Shown here piece after piece: positions 38,207 to 45,913 of a stretch of 64,000 nt of DNA. The stretch covers positions 160,023-224,022 of the forward strand of contig NZ_JARWAC010000014.1 in the NCBI RefSeq assembly GCF_029846175.1. The letters are read 5' to 3'. The DNA is from Sphaerisporangium sp. TRM90804. Its GTDB lineage: Bacteria > Actinomycetota > Actinomycetes > Streptosporangiales > Streptosporangiaceae. The notes beneath the pieces are model-generated. The model was not told the origin of the DNA. It ran no database searches and saw only the letters and a list, made by a program, of their open reading frames with translations. Both the position numbers and the translations under genes were made by a program. Every line of letters begins with the position of its first letter. The first letter of the stretch is position 1.

Positions 38207-40126
38207 CTAGCCGTGGAAGGCGGCCAGGTAGGCGAGCGTGCCGGCCATCACGATCCCGACGGCCCACAGAAGGATCTTGCCGAGAGGCGGGATGAGCGGG
38301 GAGGGCGGCTCGACGTCGGGGACCGGGGAGTCCTCGGCGAGAAGCTCGGCATCCCGGTTGCGGAGCCTGAACCCGGTCTTGCGGAACCATCGTGTGGTCT
38401 GCCCGTCGACCGGCGCCTCGGCTTCCGGGGCGTACGCCTGCCCCAGCTCGTGCCACGGTTTCGTCCCGCCCAGCCCGGCCCGGCCCAGCACGGCCTCCCG
38501 CAGCGCGTCTTCGGCCGCGTCTCCGTACTGGTCCATCGCCGCGGTGACGAGCCTCGCCCGCGGCGGTCGCATGACGCAGGCCAGGATCTCCTCGACGTGG
38601 CTCTGGTCCAGGGACGCGCCGTAGGCCGCGACGAGCAGTTGCCTCAGGCGGCGGATCTGGGCCTCGGGGTCGTCCGGGTGCGCCGCCGCGATCGCGTCCG
38701 CCAGGTAGGCGTGCCTGCCCAGCGCGGGGGCGATCTCGGGATCCTCGGTCCCCGCCCCCCGTGAGACCAACTCCTGGTGCACGCGCAGGACCAGCGCGGG
38801 GTGGAACGGTTCGCGCGCCGCCTCCGCGACGAGGTCCGGGGTCTGAACCTGTCCGAGGAGCCGGGCCTGCTGGGTCCTGTCCAGATGCAGCGCGAGTCGC
38901 ACGGCGACGCCGGGCTCGGCCGCCTGCAGGCGCGGCCACATCGCCCTCACCAGCGACGGGTTCCGCCCGCCCGCCCGCATGATCCTCTCGTAGGACTCGA
39001 CGGTGAGCCTGCGCCCGTAACCGAGGGTCAGCAGCACCTGGAGGAACTCGACCGCCATGTCGTCGGTGAGGTTGGTCGTCGCGGCCGGCAGCAGGCGGGT
39101 CTCGATGATCTCCCGGTAACGCTCCGGCTCCTCACCGGCGGGTTCACGAAGCTGCGCACTGCGGCCGAGCCGCCCGACGACGACGCTGAGCTCGCCTGTG
39201 CGTCTCTCGGCGAGCAGGCCGGCGCACAGGTGCAGGTCCTCCTCGACGGTGTGCGCCGGGGCGGGGGAGCCGCCGGCGACCAGCGTGCGACCGGAGTCGT
39301 CCAGCAGTGCCAGAGCCTCCGAGGGGGTCTTGAACGTCAGCGGCTCGGTGGTGCGGGCCAGCCTGTCGACGAGCTCGGCGGGGGAGCGCTGGAGCAGCAG
39401 CTCGAAGTAGCGGCGGGCGATGTCGCCGCCCGGCACGCCGATGTCGTCGCCGGCCCCCCAGGTGACGGCGTGCGCCTCGTCCCGGGGGTGTTTGGCGAAG
39501 GCGAGTCTGATGCGGTGCGCCGCCGAGCTGTCGGTCCAGGTGGAGGCCGTCAGCCTTGTTCGCAGGCCGTAGGGGAGCAGCGCCGCCACGGTGTCGAGGT
39601 GCCGCAGCCGCTCGATCATGGGCAGGGCGTCGGCGCCGACGATGCACACCTGCCGGTCGGTCAGCAGCAGCGCCGCCGCCGCCATGTGCGTGCGGTCGAC
39701 CCGTGACGCGATGTCGCCGTGGTCGAACGCCGGGACGTCCAGGACCAGCGGGGCGCGGGCGGACGCGGCGTCCGTGCCCGGGTCCTGGTCGAAGGCGCGT
39801 GCCAGGTCCTCGTATGACACCGGCCCGCAGGCCAGGTCGGTGTAGGGGACGCAGGCGTAGCGGGTGACGGCGATGGGACGGCCGAATCCGTCCTGCTCGT
39901 CGGACCAGCACTGGATGGCCATGCCGACGTACGCGACGTCGCCGGGTCCGTTGACGTAACTGATCGTCACCTCGGGCAGGCTGGCGAGGGTCCCCGGCGT
40001 CCACCTGGTCATGATGTCGCGGAAGTCGGCGTCGCTGAAGTGACCCTTGTTGCAGCGCAGGACCCCGTAGTCGTCCTCCGTGCCCTGCCGCTTCCCCCAG
40101 ACCGCCCACTCGGCGACGATCTTCAC
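38207..40126 (-). CDS. GAP1-like GTPase-associated protein with C-terminal membrane anchor
   Basis: 639 aa. N-terminal domain (about 1-110) with I-S-Y-V-N-G-P-G-D-V-A-Y-V-G-M-A-I-Q and G-F-G-R-P-I-A-V-T-R-Y; central domain (about 140-220) with A-A-A-L-L-L-T-D-R-Q-V-C-I-V-G and L-L-P-Y-G-L-R-T-R-L-T-A-S-T-W-T-D-S; a long helical-repeat region (about 220-560); then one TM helix near residues 610-634, followed by only a few residues. It is thus a tail-anchored cytoplasmic protein. GTG 40126 is chosen because AGGTGAGG precedes it by 6 nt; the gene begins 8 nt after the GTPase gene stops. Its paralogue follows after 21 nt. Proposed role: adaptor or effector controlled by the GTPase at the membrane (inference). 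Confidence 0.75.
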   Translation of the reverse strand: MKIVAEWAVWGKRQGTEDDYGVLRCNKGHFSDADFRDIMTRWTPGTLASLPEVTISYVNGPGDVAYVGMAIQCWSDEQDGFGRPIAVTRYACVPYTDLACGPVSYEDLARAFDQDPGTDAASARAPLVLDVPAFDHGDIASRVDRTHMAAAALLLTDRQVCIVGADALPMIERLRHLDTVAALLPYGLRTRLTASTWTDSSAAHRIRLAFAKHPRDEAHAVTWGAGDDIGVPGGDIARRYFELLLQRSPAELVDRLARTTEPLTFKTPSEALALLDDSGRTLVAGGSPAPAHTVEEDLHLCAGLLAERRTGELSVVVGRLGRSAQLREPAGEEPERYREIIETRLLPAATTNLTDDMAVEFLQVLLTLGYGRRLTVESYERIMRAGGRNPSLVRAMWPRLQAAEPGVAVRLALHLDRTQQARLLGQVQTPDLVAEAAREPFHPALVLRVHQELVSRGAGTEDPEIAPALGRHAYLADAIAAAHPDDPEAQIRRLRQLLVAAYGASLDQSHVEEILACVMRPPRARLVTAAMDQYGDAAEDALREAVLGRAGLGGTKPWHELGQAYAPEAEAPVDGQTTRWFRKTGFRLRNRDAELLAEDSPVPDVEPPSPLIPPLGKILLWAVGIVMAGTLAYLAAFHG

Positions 40127-40134
40127 CGTGGGCC

Positions 40135-41160
40135 TCACCTGCCGGCCGTCCTTCTCGGCGCCTGGGCGGCCATCCGCTGTCCGAGCCAGAGCATCGGCTC
40201 GACCACGTTGATCGGATACACCGGCCCTCGGATGCGGTATCTCTTGGCGGGCGGCCCGCCGGGCCCGGCGGGCTCTCCCGGATGCCTTGGCGCCTCCGGC
40301 AGCAGGTTCTGCGGGTCGTCGAGATCGAAGCTTCCCTTGGCGGGATCCACGAAGAACCCGATCGACGAGGTCACGAAGAACTTGATCTGCTCGCGCCGGA
40401 AGAACTGCTTGAGGGCGGGCACGACCATCCCGGCGTACCCGCTGGAGGACACCGAGCACAGCTCCTGGAACAACTCCTCCGCGTAGTCGTCGTCGACCCG
40501 GGGGAAGGAGTGCTGGTCGTCGGGGTCCGGCATCAGCATCCCGAGCTTCTGAGCCGTCCGAAGGACACGAAGGTCGTCGAACTTGGTGACGCACACCGCC
40601 AGATGGTGCGGCAGCATGTCGTCGGCGTACTCGCCGTTGGAGAGCATCCGCCCCGCGAGATCGGTCAGCACCCCGTGCAGGAAGTCGAACGCGTCGCCGG
40701 ACTTGAACTCCCGGATCGGGTCGAAGAGGTAGACGATGCCGCTGCTGCGTTCCAGGTTGTCCAGCAGGGCCTCGCGATCAGGGCCCGCTTTGGCGCGCTG
40801 GGCGTGGTAGAAGCCGCCCGGCGCGTCGACCACGTCCAGGCCGATGCGGTGGGCGGTCTTCGGCTTCGGTCTCAGGCTTCGCCCCGGCCCGTCGTCGTCC
40901 GCCTTGCGGCTCAGCACCCATCTGTAGTTGCCTATGGCCTGCGTCGCCTCGGGAAAACTCTGGTTCTTGGACAAGGCGGTCGTCATCTCGACCAGGAAGT
41001 CGCTTGAGGGACCGTCGCTGCCGAAGATGCGCCACGGGCCCTTCTTGTGCATGAGAGCGATGTTCAGGGCGGCCAGGAACGTGGTCTTGCCACTGCCCGG
41101 CGCGCCCCATATGGCGATGCTGTGCTCGGGTGGCGACGGCTTCTGCTGCTCAGGGGGCAT
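40135..41160 (-). CDS. P-loop GTPase (TRAFAC class, double-GTPase-like)
   Basis: 341 aa, no TM. GTP-binding motifs are clear: G1 W-G-A-P-G-S-G-K-T-T (18-27), G3 D-A-P-G (112-115), G4 T-K-F-D (192-195), with V-C-V and F-F-V-T-S-S flanks typical of G4 and G5 strands. The long insertion between G1 and G3 and the FLAALN helix after the P-loop are reminiscent of the DO-GTPase families linked to GAP1 proteins (from memory). The C-terminal 80 residues are Pro-rich with Y-R-I-R-G-P-V-Y-P-I-N-V-V-E-P-M-L-W-L. ATG 41160. It lies third from the right in the operon, 35 nt after the vWA-like gene and 8 nt before the anchored GAP1-like gene. Likely the switch of the system. Confidence 0.82.
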   Translation of the reverse strand: MPPEQQKPSPPEHSIAIWGAPGSGKTTFLAALNIALMHKKGPWRIFGSDGPSSDFLVEMTTALSKNQSFPEATQAIGNYRWVLSRKADDDGPGRSLRPKPKTAHRIGLDVVDAPGGFYHAQRAKAGPDREALLDNLERSSGIVYLFDPIREFKSGDAFDFLHGVLTDLAGRMLSNGEYADDMLPHHLAVCVTKFDDLRVLRTAQKLGMLMPDPDDQHSFPRVDDDYAEELFQELCSVSSSGYAGMVVPALKQFFRREQIKFFVTSSIGFFVDPAKGSFDLDDPQNLLPEAPRHPGEPAGPGGPPAKRYRIRGPVYPINVVEPMLWLGQRMAAQAPRRTAGR

Positions 41161-41195
41161 GATCGGACCTCACTCAATCCATGGTGCGAGCCGGC

Positions 41196-42626
41196 TCAGG
41201 GCGCGGCCAGGAACGGAAAGGGGATGCGGCGGCGGGAGGGGGCCGCGAGGCCCAGCGCCGTGCTGAAGGTGCGCACGTCCACGGCCTCCAGGTGGGCGAG
41301 CGCGTCCTTTCCCAGACGCCGCCAGACGGGGTGCGCCTCGCGGGGCGGGTGGTCGCAGATGGCGCCGAAGGTCAGGCCGGGGAGCGTTTCGAGCCGCGAC
41401 AGGAGCCTCTCCCAGTCGTACCGGCCGGGACAGGGCAGGATCTCCGACAGGTCGGCCCGAGGGGGGTGGGGCGGCCGGGCCCCGACCGTGAGCAGGAGCG
41501 CGCGGCCGCCGTCCCCGGCGCCGAGCCTGCGGGTCACCTCCTCCAGCACGTCCTCGACCGGGGCCGCGTAGAAGTATCCGTGGACGGCGGCCGCGTCGTG
41601 CTCCGGATGGCGATCCTCCAGACGGCGCAGTGCCTCGTGGGCGCGCTTGGCGGAGACCTGCCAGCTCGGCACGTGAAGCGGTTCGTCGACGGCCCCTCGC
41701 TGGTACGCGTGGGAGCCGTAGGCGATCAGCGAGACCCTCAGCGCGTCCGCGAGGTCGTCGGCGATCGCCGAGACGAGCTGCCCCACCCGGCCGATGCGCT
41801 CGTGGACCTGTTCGCCGGGCCCGTCGACCTCGACCGCGCAGACGAGATGCACCGGGCCGGCCGGGGGGTGGTCGAGCCGCGGCGGCACCGCGTCGACCAG
41901 TTCCTCCCAGGTGCGATCAGACCTGACCATCCCCGGCGGCTCGGAGAACTCGACACGTCCTGGACGTATGAGCTGGGCGACCACGGTGTGACGGCCGGGG
42001 GGCAGCCTCGCGGCGTGGACGGACAGCAGCCTCGGCCGGCGATCCTGCCAGGCCGCGACGGCGAACATGACGCCGTCCTCGTCGCTGGGCTCGCACCGGA
42101 TCGCCACCTCCGCCACCGCGCCGCGGCGCGACTCCAGGCCGAACAGCGGGTGACCGCCCAGCCGGAGCCGGCCCGTGACGGGGTGCCGTTTCGCGACGAT
42201 GAGGTCATACGACTGCACCAGGGGATCGTCGGCGATGGCCTCGCGGAGCAGTTCGTCGACCCTCGCGCCCGTCTCGGCGAAGGCGGCGGCCTCCGGAAGC
42301 GCCGCCTGCAGCCGGTCCATCGCCTCGCCGGCCGGTGAGCCGTCGGGGGAGGTGTTCACCAGGATGACCGTGTCGCGGCCGGGCTCGCCGGCGGCCAGGT
42401 CCACCGCCCGTGCGGCCGCGGCGGCCATGGCGCCGTCCCAGCGCACCGTCGGGTTGGCCCAGCCCCGTGGTGTGCCGGCCTCGTCGCGGCGTACCTCGAA
42501 AGGGGTGACGCCCTCGGCCGCGACGTCGAAGACGATCAGTCGACGAGACTCCACCAGGTCGGCTATTCCTTCGACAAGAGCCTTACGCAGGGGATTATCC
42601 CCCAAAAGGGTCAAATGCCGCTCCAA
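41196..42626 (-). CDS. Protein with degenerate vWA-like domain, first gene of the GTPase operon
   Basis: 476 aa, no signal or TM. Residues about 1-160 form an alpha/beta domain (L-I-V-F-D-V near 30-35, D-T-V-I-L-V-N-T-S near 85-93) of no recognised family. Residues about 258-460 have a von Willebrand A-like pattern: hydrophobic strand V-H-L-V-C-A-V-E-V-D, a long helix, V-S-L-I-A-Y-G, and A-L-L-L-T-V-G-A. The metal-site D-x-S-x-S is replaced by V-D-G-P-G, so MIDAS metal binding is probably lost. Start TTG 42626 is the longest; TTG 42614 has a better GGAG spacing and may be real. Name and role are inferred; confident only that it is a real gene co-transcribed with the GTPase. Confidence 0.68.
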   Translation of the reverse strand: MERHLTLLGDNPLRKALVEGIADLVESRRLIVFDVAAEGVTPFEVRRDEAGTPRGWANPTVRWDGAMAAAAARAVDLAAGEPGRDTVILVNTSPDGSPAGEAMDRLQAALPEAAAFAETGARVDELLREAIADDPLVQSYDLIVAKRHPVTGRLRLGGHPLFGLESRRGAVAEVAIRCEPSDEDGVMFAVAAWQDRRPRLLSVHAARLPPGRHTVVAQLIRPGRVEFSEPPGMVRSDRTWEELVDAVPPRLDHPPAGPVHLVCAVEVDGPGEQVHERIGRVGQLVSAIADDLADALRVSLIAYGSHAYQRGAVDEPLHVPSWQVSAKRAHEALRRLEDRHPEHDAAAVHGYFYAAPVEDVLEEVTRRLGAGDGGRALLLTVGARPPHPPRADLSEILPCPGRYDWERLLSRLETLPGLTFGAICDHPPREAHPVWRRLGKDALAHLEAVDVRTFSTALGLAAPSRRRIPFPFLAAP

Positions 42627-42728
42627 TAACGTGCGTGGAACAAACGGAGCACTCTTGGCGGTGCGCCGTTCGCTGGATCTTGATCCCCCGGCGGACTTAT
42701 CCGCGTGATCTTTGCAATGCGCCCTAGT

Positions 42729-42757
42729 ATGACCATGCTGAGTTATATGTATAGCCT
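42729..42757 (+). promoter_or_regulatory. Candidate promoter of the DUF4407-kinase operon
   Basis: ATGACC (42729-42734), a 17-nt spacer and TAGCCT (42752-42757) fit a sigma70-type promoter; transcription would start near 42764, leaving a leader of about 75 nt. The region 42720-42775 is markedly AT-richer than its surroundings (TTATATGTATAGCC). It lies in the 212-nt gap between the two divergent operons, so the minus-strand promoter must overlap or adjoin it, which would allow joint control. Confidence 0.45.
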
Positions 42758-42838
42758 AAATGGCGATGGGTGCTGATGTGGTGGGCCGCAATTAGGGTGT
42801 CCCTGACTTCAGGCCACTGCTGATGCTGGGAGTGGTAA

Positions 42839-44227
42839 ATGCAGAATGTCCTAGTTGTCCTATCCGGCGCCCGTCCGGAGGTTCTCAAGCACTGTGCGAC
42901 CGAACGCGGCAAGTTCGAGGGCATCGGCGGCGCGGTGCTCACCACCAGCGTGCTGGCCGCCGTCTCCATGGCGTTCGCCTTGCACAGTGCCCTCGGCATT
43001 CACCTACTCGTCGCCATCCCCGCCAGCCTGGTCTGGGGACTCGCCATTCTCAGCCTCGACCGGTGGCTGGTCGGCTCGATCCAGCCCGACGGACCGCGCC
43101 GGTGGCGGTTGGCCGTGCCGCGGATCATCATGGCCGCGCTGCTCGGCGTGGTGATCTCCACCCCCCTCGTGCTCCAGATCTTCAAATCCGAGATCGACGC
43201 CCAGATCGTCGAGATCAAACAGGACCGCGCCGGCGCGTTCACCGACCAGCAGAACAGGGGCGCCGTCGGCGCGGAGGTCACGCGCCTTCGCGGCGCGCTG
43301 GCCGCCCAGGAGAAGATCGTCACATCGGGCGGGGAGGTGGCGCAGGACCCGGCGAAGGACCCGAAGATGAAGTCGCTGCTCGCCGAGCGTGACGCCCAGC
43401 AGGGGGTCGTCAAGGAGCAGTACGACGAATGGCAGTGCCAGCTCTACGGCGGGCCCGACTGTCCCCGCAAGGGGGACGGCGTGCTCGCGCAGACCAGCAA
43501 GAAGAACTACGAAAAAGCGCGGCAACGCGTCGACCGGCTGAATAACCAGATCGAGGAGCGCAAGAGAGAACTCACCGCCACCAGCGAGGACGCGAAGGGC
43601 ATCCGGCTGGAGGCGGCGAGGGCCGAACTTCCCAAACTGCGAAGCCAACTCGACGTGGCCGAGCGCCGGCAGATGGAACTGCAGGCGTCGTTCGACGCGG
43701 AGAACCAGAGCCTCAACGGCCTTCTGATCCGGCTGCAGGCTCTCAACCAGGTTTCCGGCAGGGATTTGACGCTCAACGCGGCCAGATTCCTTCTCTTCCT
43801 TCTCTTCCTGCTGATCGAGTGCCTGCCGGTCGCCGTCAAACTGATGCAGAAGCCGGGGAACTACGAGAAGGTGCTCGACCTCATGGCGCGCAAGGAGTTC
43901 ATCGGCGCCAGGGAAAGCCTCAACGCGGACGCCTGGACCGGGTCGAGAACGAGGCAGCAGGGGCTGGACGACATCTGGGTGAGGGAGCCGGCCGCGCAAT
44001 GGCGCGCCGCGCACGATCCCGTCGCTGTTCCTCCCGTCGTCCCGCCCGAGCCCGGGCCCCCGCCGCCGTCCGCGCACCTGGGACCGTCCGCGCACCTGGG
44101 AGACGACTCCGCGTCCCTGGAGGACGAGTCGCTCCGCGAGATGCCGGACACGCGCGCGATCACGCTCTCGCAGGCCGGAGGCCCCGAGCGGTCCCGCAGA
44201 CGCGAGCTGTTCCCCGACGACGATTGA
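42839..44227 (+). CDS. DUF4407-type membrane protein with long coiled coil
   Basis: 462 aa. Three N-terminal TM helices (about 31-51, 54-74, 93-115), a long charged helical/coiled-coil region (about 118-305), a fourth TM (about 314-334: F-L-L-F-L-L-F-L-L-I-E-C-L-P-V-A-V-K-L), and a cytoplasmic tail. L-S-L-D-R-W-L-V-G-S-I after TM2 and L-F-L-L-I-E-C-L-P-V in TM4 are DUF4407 features. The coiled coil lies between TM3 and TM4, so it is predicted outside the cytoplasm if the N-terminus is inside. The tail has a duplicated S-A-H-L-G and Pro-rich stretch. ATG 42839 after GGGAG. The kinase gene begins 1 nt after its stop; it is a candidate sensor for the divergent GTPase operon. Confidence 0.8.
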   Translation: MQNVLVVLSGARPEVLKHCATERGKFEGIGGAVLTTSVLAAVSMAFALHSALGIHLLVAIPASLVWGLAILSLDRWLVGSIQPDGPRRWRLAVPRIIMAALLGVVISTPLVLQIFKSEIDAQIVEIKQDRAGAFTDQQNRGAVGAEVTRLRGALAAQEKIVTSGGEVAQDPAKDPKMKSLLAERDAQQGVVKEQYDEWQCQLYGGPDCPRKGDGVLAQTSKKNYEKARQRVDRLNNQIEERKRELTATSEDAKGIRLEAARAELPKLRSQLDVAERRQMELQASFDAENQSLNGLLIRLQALNQVSGRDLTLNAARFLLFLLFLLIECLPVAVKLMQKPGNYEKVLDLMARKEFIGARESLNADAWTGSRTRQQGLDDIWVREPAAQWRAAHDPVAVPPVVPPEPGPPPPSAHLGPSAHLGDDSASLEDESLREMPDTRAITLSQAGGPERSRRRELFPDDD

Positions 44228-44228
44228 G

Positions 44229-45824
44229 ATGCCGATGACGTCCGCCTCGCGGAACAGCCTGCTCAGGGGCAGGTACCGGCTTCTGGAGCCGCTCGGCAGG
44301 GGCGGCATGGGAAACGTGTGGCTCGCCGCCGACGAACTGCTCGGGCGCCGCGTCGCGCTCAAGGAGCTCGTGCTGGTCGCGAACGGGGAGCCGATGGCGG
44401 TGCGCCGCGAGCGTGCCCTGCGGGAGGCGCGCGCCGCGGCCGGCATCAAGCACCCCAGCGTCGTCGACATCCACGACGTGTTCGAGGACCGAGGGTGCCC
44501 GTGGATCGTCATGGCGTACATCGAGGGCCGGTCGCTTCGCGACCTCATCGACGAGGGAGAGCTGGACGAACGCGACATCGCGCGGATCGGCCTCCACGTG
44601 CTCGGAGGACTGAACGCCGCGCACGACGCGGGGGTGCTGCACCGCGACGTGAAGCCCGCCAACATCGTCATCGGGCGGGCCGGCGAGGTGCTGCTGGTGG
44701 ACTTCGGCGTCGCGCAGATCGGCGGCGCGAGCCCCCTGACCGCGCAGAACGGCTTCGTCGGCACCCTGGAGTTCATGTCCCCCGAACGCATAGACGGCCG
44801 CACGTTGACGCCCGCCTCCGACCTGTGGTCGCTCGGGGTGACCCTCTTCTGGGCGCTTGAGCGGTATTCGCCCTTCGGGCGCGAGGAGGTGGTCGCCACC
44901 TTGCGTGCCATCACCGACCACGCCTGCCCCCGGCCCGCGCGCCGAGGCCCGCTGTCCGAGGCGATCGCGCGGCTGCTCCACAAGGACCCCGATCGGCGGA
45001 TGAAGGCGGGCGAGCTCGATCTCGTCCTGCGGTCCCTCGTCCGAAACCACGCCGCCCGTCCCGCACAGGCGGGACCGGGCACGCGTGACCGGCACGCCGG
45101 ACGAGCGGCGAGCGCTCGACCGGCGGCGCCGCACCGACCCCGGCCGGGCGGTGACGCCCCGCCGCGGCCCCAGGCCGCCCCGCCGCGGCCCCAGGCCGCC
45201 CCGCCGCGGCCCCAGGCCGCCCCGCCGCGGCCGTCCGCGCCTCTCGGCGACCTGCCCGCCGAGTCCGCCGCACGCCTCTGCGCGCGGCTGCCCGCCGAAG
45301 CCGGCCGGGATCTGCTGGCGAAGGAGGCCCCCGACGTCGCCGGGCGCGTCCTGCTCGCCCTGCCCCGCGATGTGGCGGCCTCGATCCTGGCGGTGACCCC
45401 GGCCCGGACCACGGGCGTTCTGCTGGGCGCGATGGCGTTCGGCGGCCGGGAGACCGCGGCACTGTTGCAGACGCTGAAGGCGGCCAGGGCGGGCCGGGCG
45501 CTCGACTACATGGACTTGGACGCCGCCGCCCGGCTGTTGACCGTGATGCCGCCGCACGAGGCCGCTCGTATCCTCGTGCGCGCCTACGCCAGGACCGCGG
45601 CCGGGATCATCACGATCCTCGCCGCCGGGCCGGTCGCCGCGCACGTGGTGGACGCCATGTCGGAGCATTCGGCGAAGACGGTCGGCGAGGTCCTCGGGCA
45701 CGTGCCGCCCGCGGCCGTCGCGGGGTTGCTGAGATCGCTACCGGAACGGCGCGCCGTCCACCTGCTGGATCGTCTCGGCACCGCGACGCGCGCGCGGGTG
45801 CTCCGGCATCTCGAGCCCTCCTGA
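44229..45824 (+). CDS. Ser/Thr protein kinase fused to MgtE-N-like helical repeats
   Basis: 531 aa, no TM. Kinase domain 15-275 with all key residues: G-R-G-G-M-G loop (23-28), Lys45 (A-L-K-E), Glu66, H-R-D-V-K-P-A-N (138-145), D-F-G (158-160), G-T-L-E-F-M-S-P-E-R (178-187). A Pro/Arg linker (about 280-335) contains P-R-P-Q-A-A-P repeats. The C-terminal part (about 336-531) is built of short helical repeats (L-P-A-E-S-A-A-R-L, M-P-P-H-E-A-A-R-I-L, V-P-P-A-A-V-A-G-L-L-R-S-L-P-E-R-R-A) like the MgtE N-terminal superhelix, but there is no CBS or transport domain. ATG 44229; a second ATG is 6 nt on. Likely phosphorylates a partner from this island (inference). Confidence 0.85.
   Translation: MPMTSASRNSLLRGRYRLLEPLGRGGMGNVWLAADELLGRRVALKELVLVANGEPMAVRRERALREARAAAGIKHPSVVDIHDVFEDRGCPWIVMAYIEGRSLRDLIDEGELDERDIARIGLHVLGGLNAAHDAGVLHRDVKPANIVIGRAGEVLLVDFGVAQIGGASPLTAQNGFVGTLEFMSPERIDGRTLTPASDLWSLGVTLFWALERYSPFGREEVVATLRAITDHACPRPARRGPLSEAIARLLHKDPDRRMKAGELDLVLRSLVRNHAARPAQAGPGTRDRHAGRAASARPAAPHRPRPGGDAPPRPQAAPPRPQAAPPRPQAAPPRPSAPLGDLPAESAARLCARLPAEAGRDLLAKEAPDVAGRVLLALPRDVAASILAVTPARTTGVLLGAMAFGGRETAALLQTLKAARAGRALDYMDLDAAARLLTVMPPHEAARILVRAYARTAAGIITILAAGPVAAHVVDAMSEHSAKTVGEVLGHVPPAAVAGLLRSLPERRAVHLLDRLGTATRARVLRHLEPS
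45157..45232 (+). repeat. 21-bp tandem repeat in the kinase linker
   Basis: Unit CCCCGCCGCGGCCCCAGGCCG at 45157, 45178 and 45199, with a partial fourth copy to 45232 (3.6 copies, identical). It encodes repeated seven-residue P-R-P-Q-A-A-P units in the linker between kinase and helical domains. Exact identity suggests recent expansion. Confidence 0.9.
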
Positions 45825-45863
45825 GCCCTCCTGAGGCGAACGGGGGCGGTGGGCGGCCCGGGC

Positions 45864-45890
45864 CCGGCGGCGGAGGGCGTCCGCCGCCGG
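45864..45890. terminator. Terminator between kinase and acylase genes
   Basis: CCGGCGGCGGA (45864-45874) and TCCGCCGCCGG (45880-45890) form a perfect 11-bp stem with a 5-nt loop, between two convergent genes. Confidence 0.7.
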
Positions 45891-45913
45891 CCGGTTGCGA
45901 GGGGTCCGCCGCC

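Noticed and set aside
45157..45232. CRISPR-like repeat
   Set aside because: Units of 21 bp are directly adjacent with no spacers and keep the kinase reading frame; an in-gene tandem repeat.
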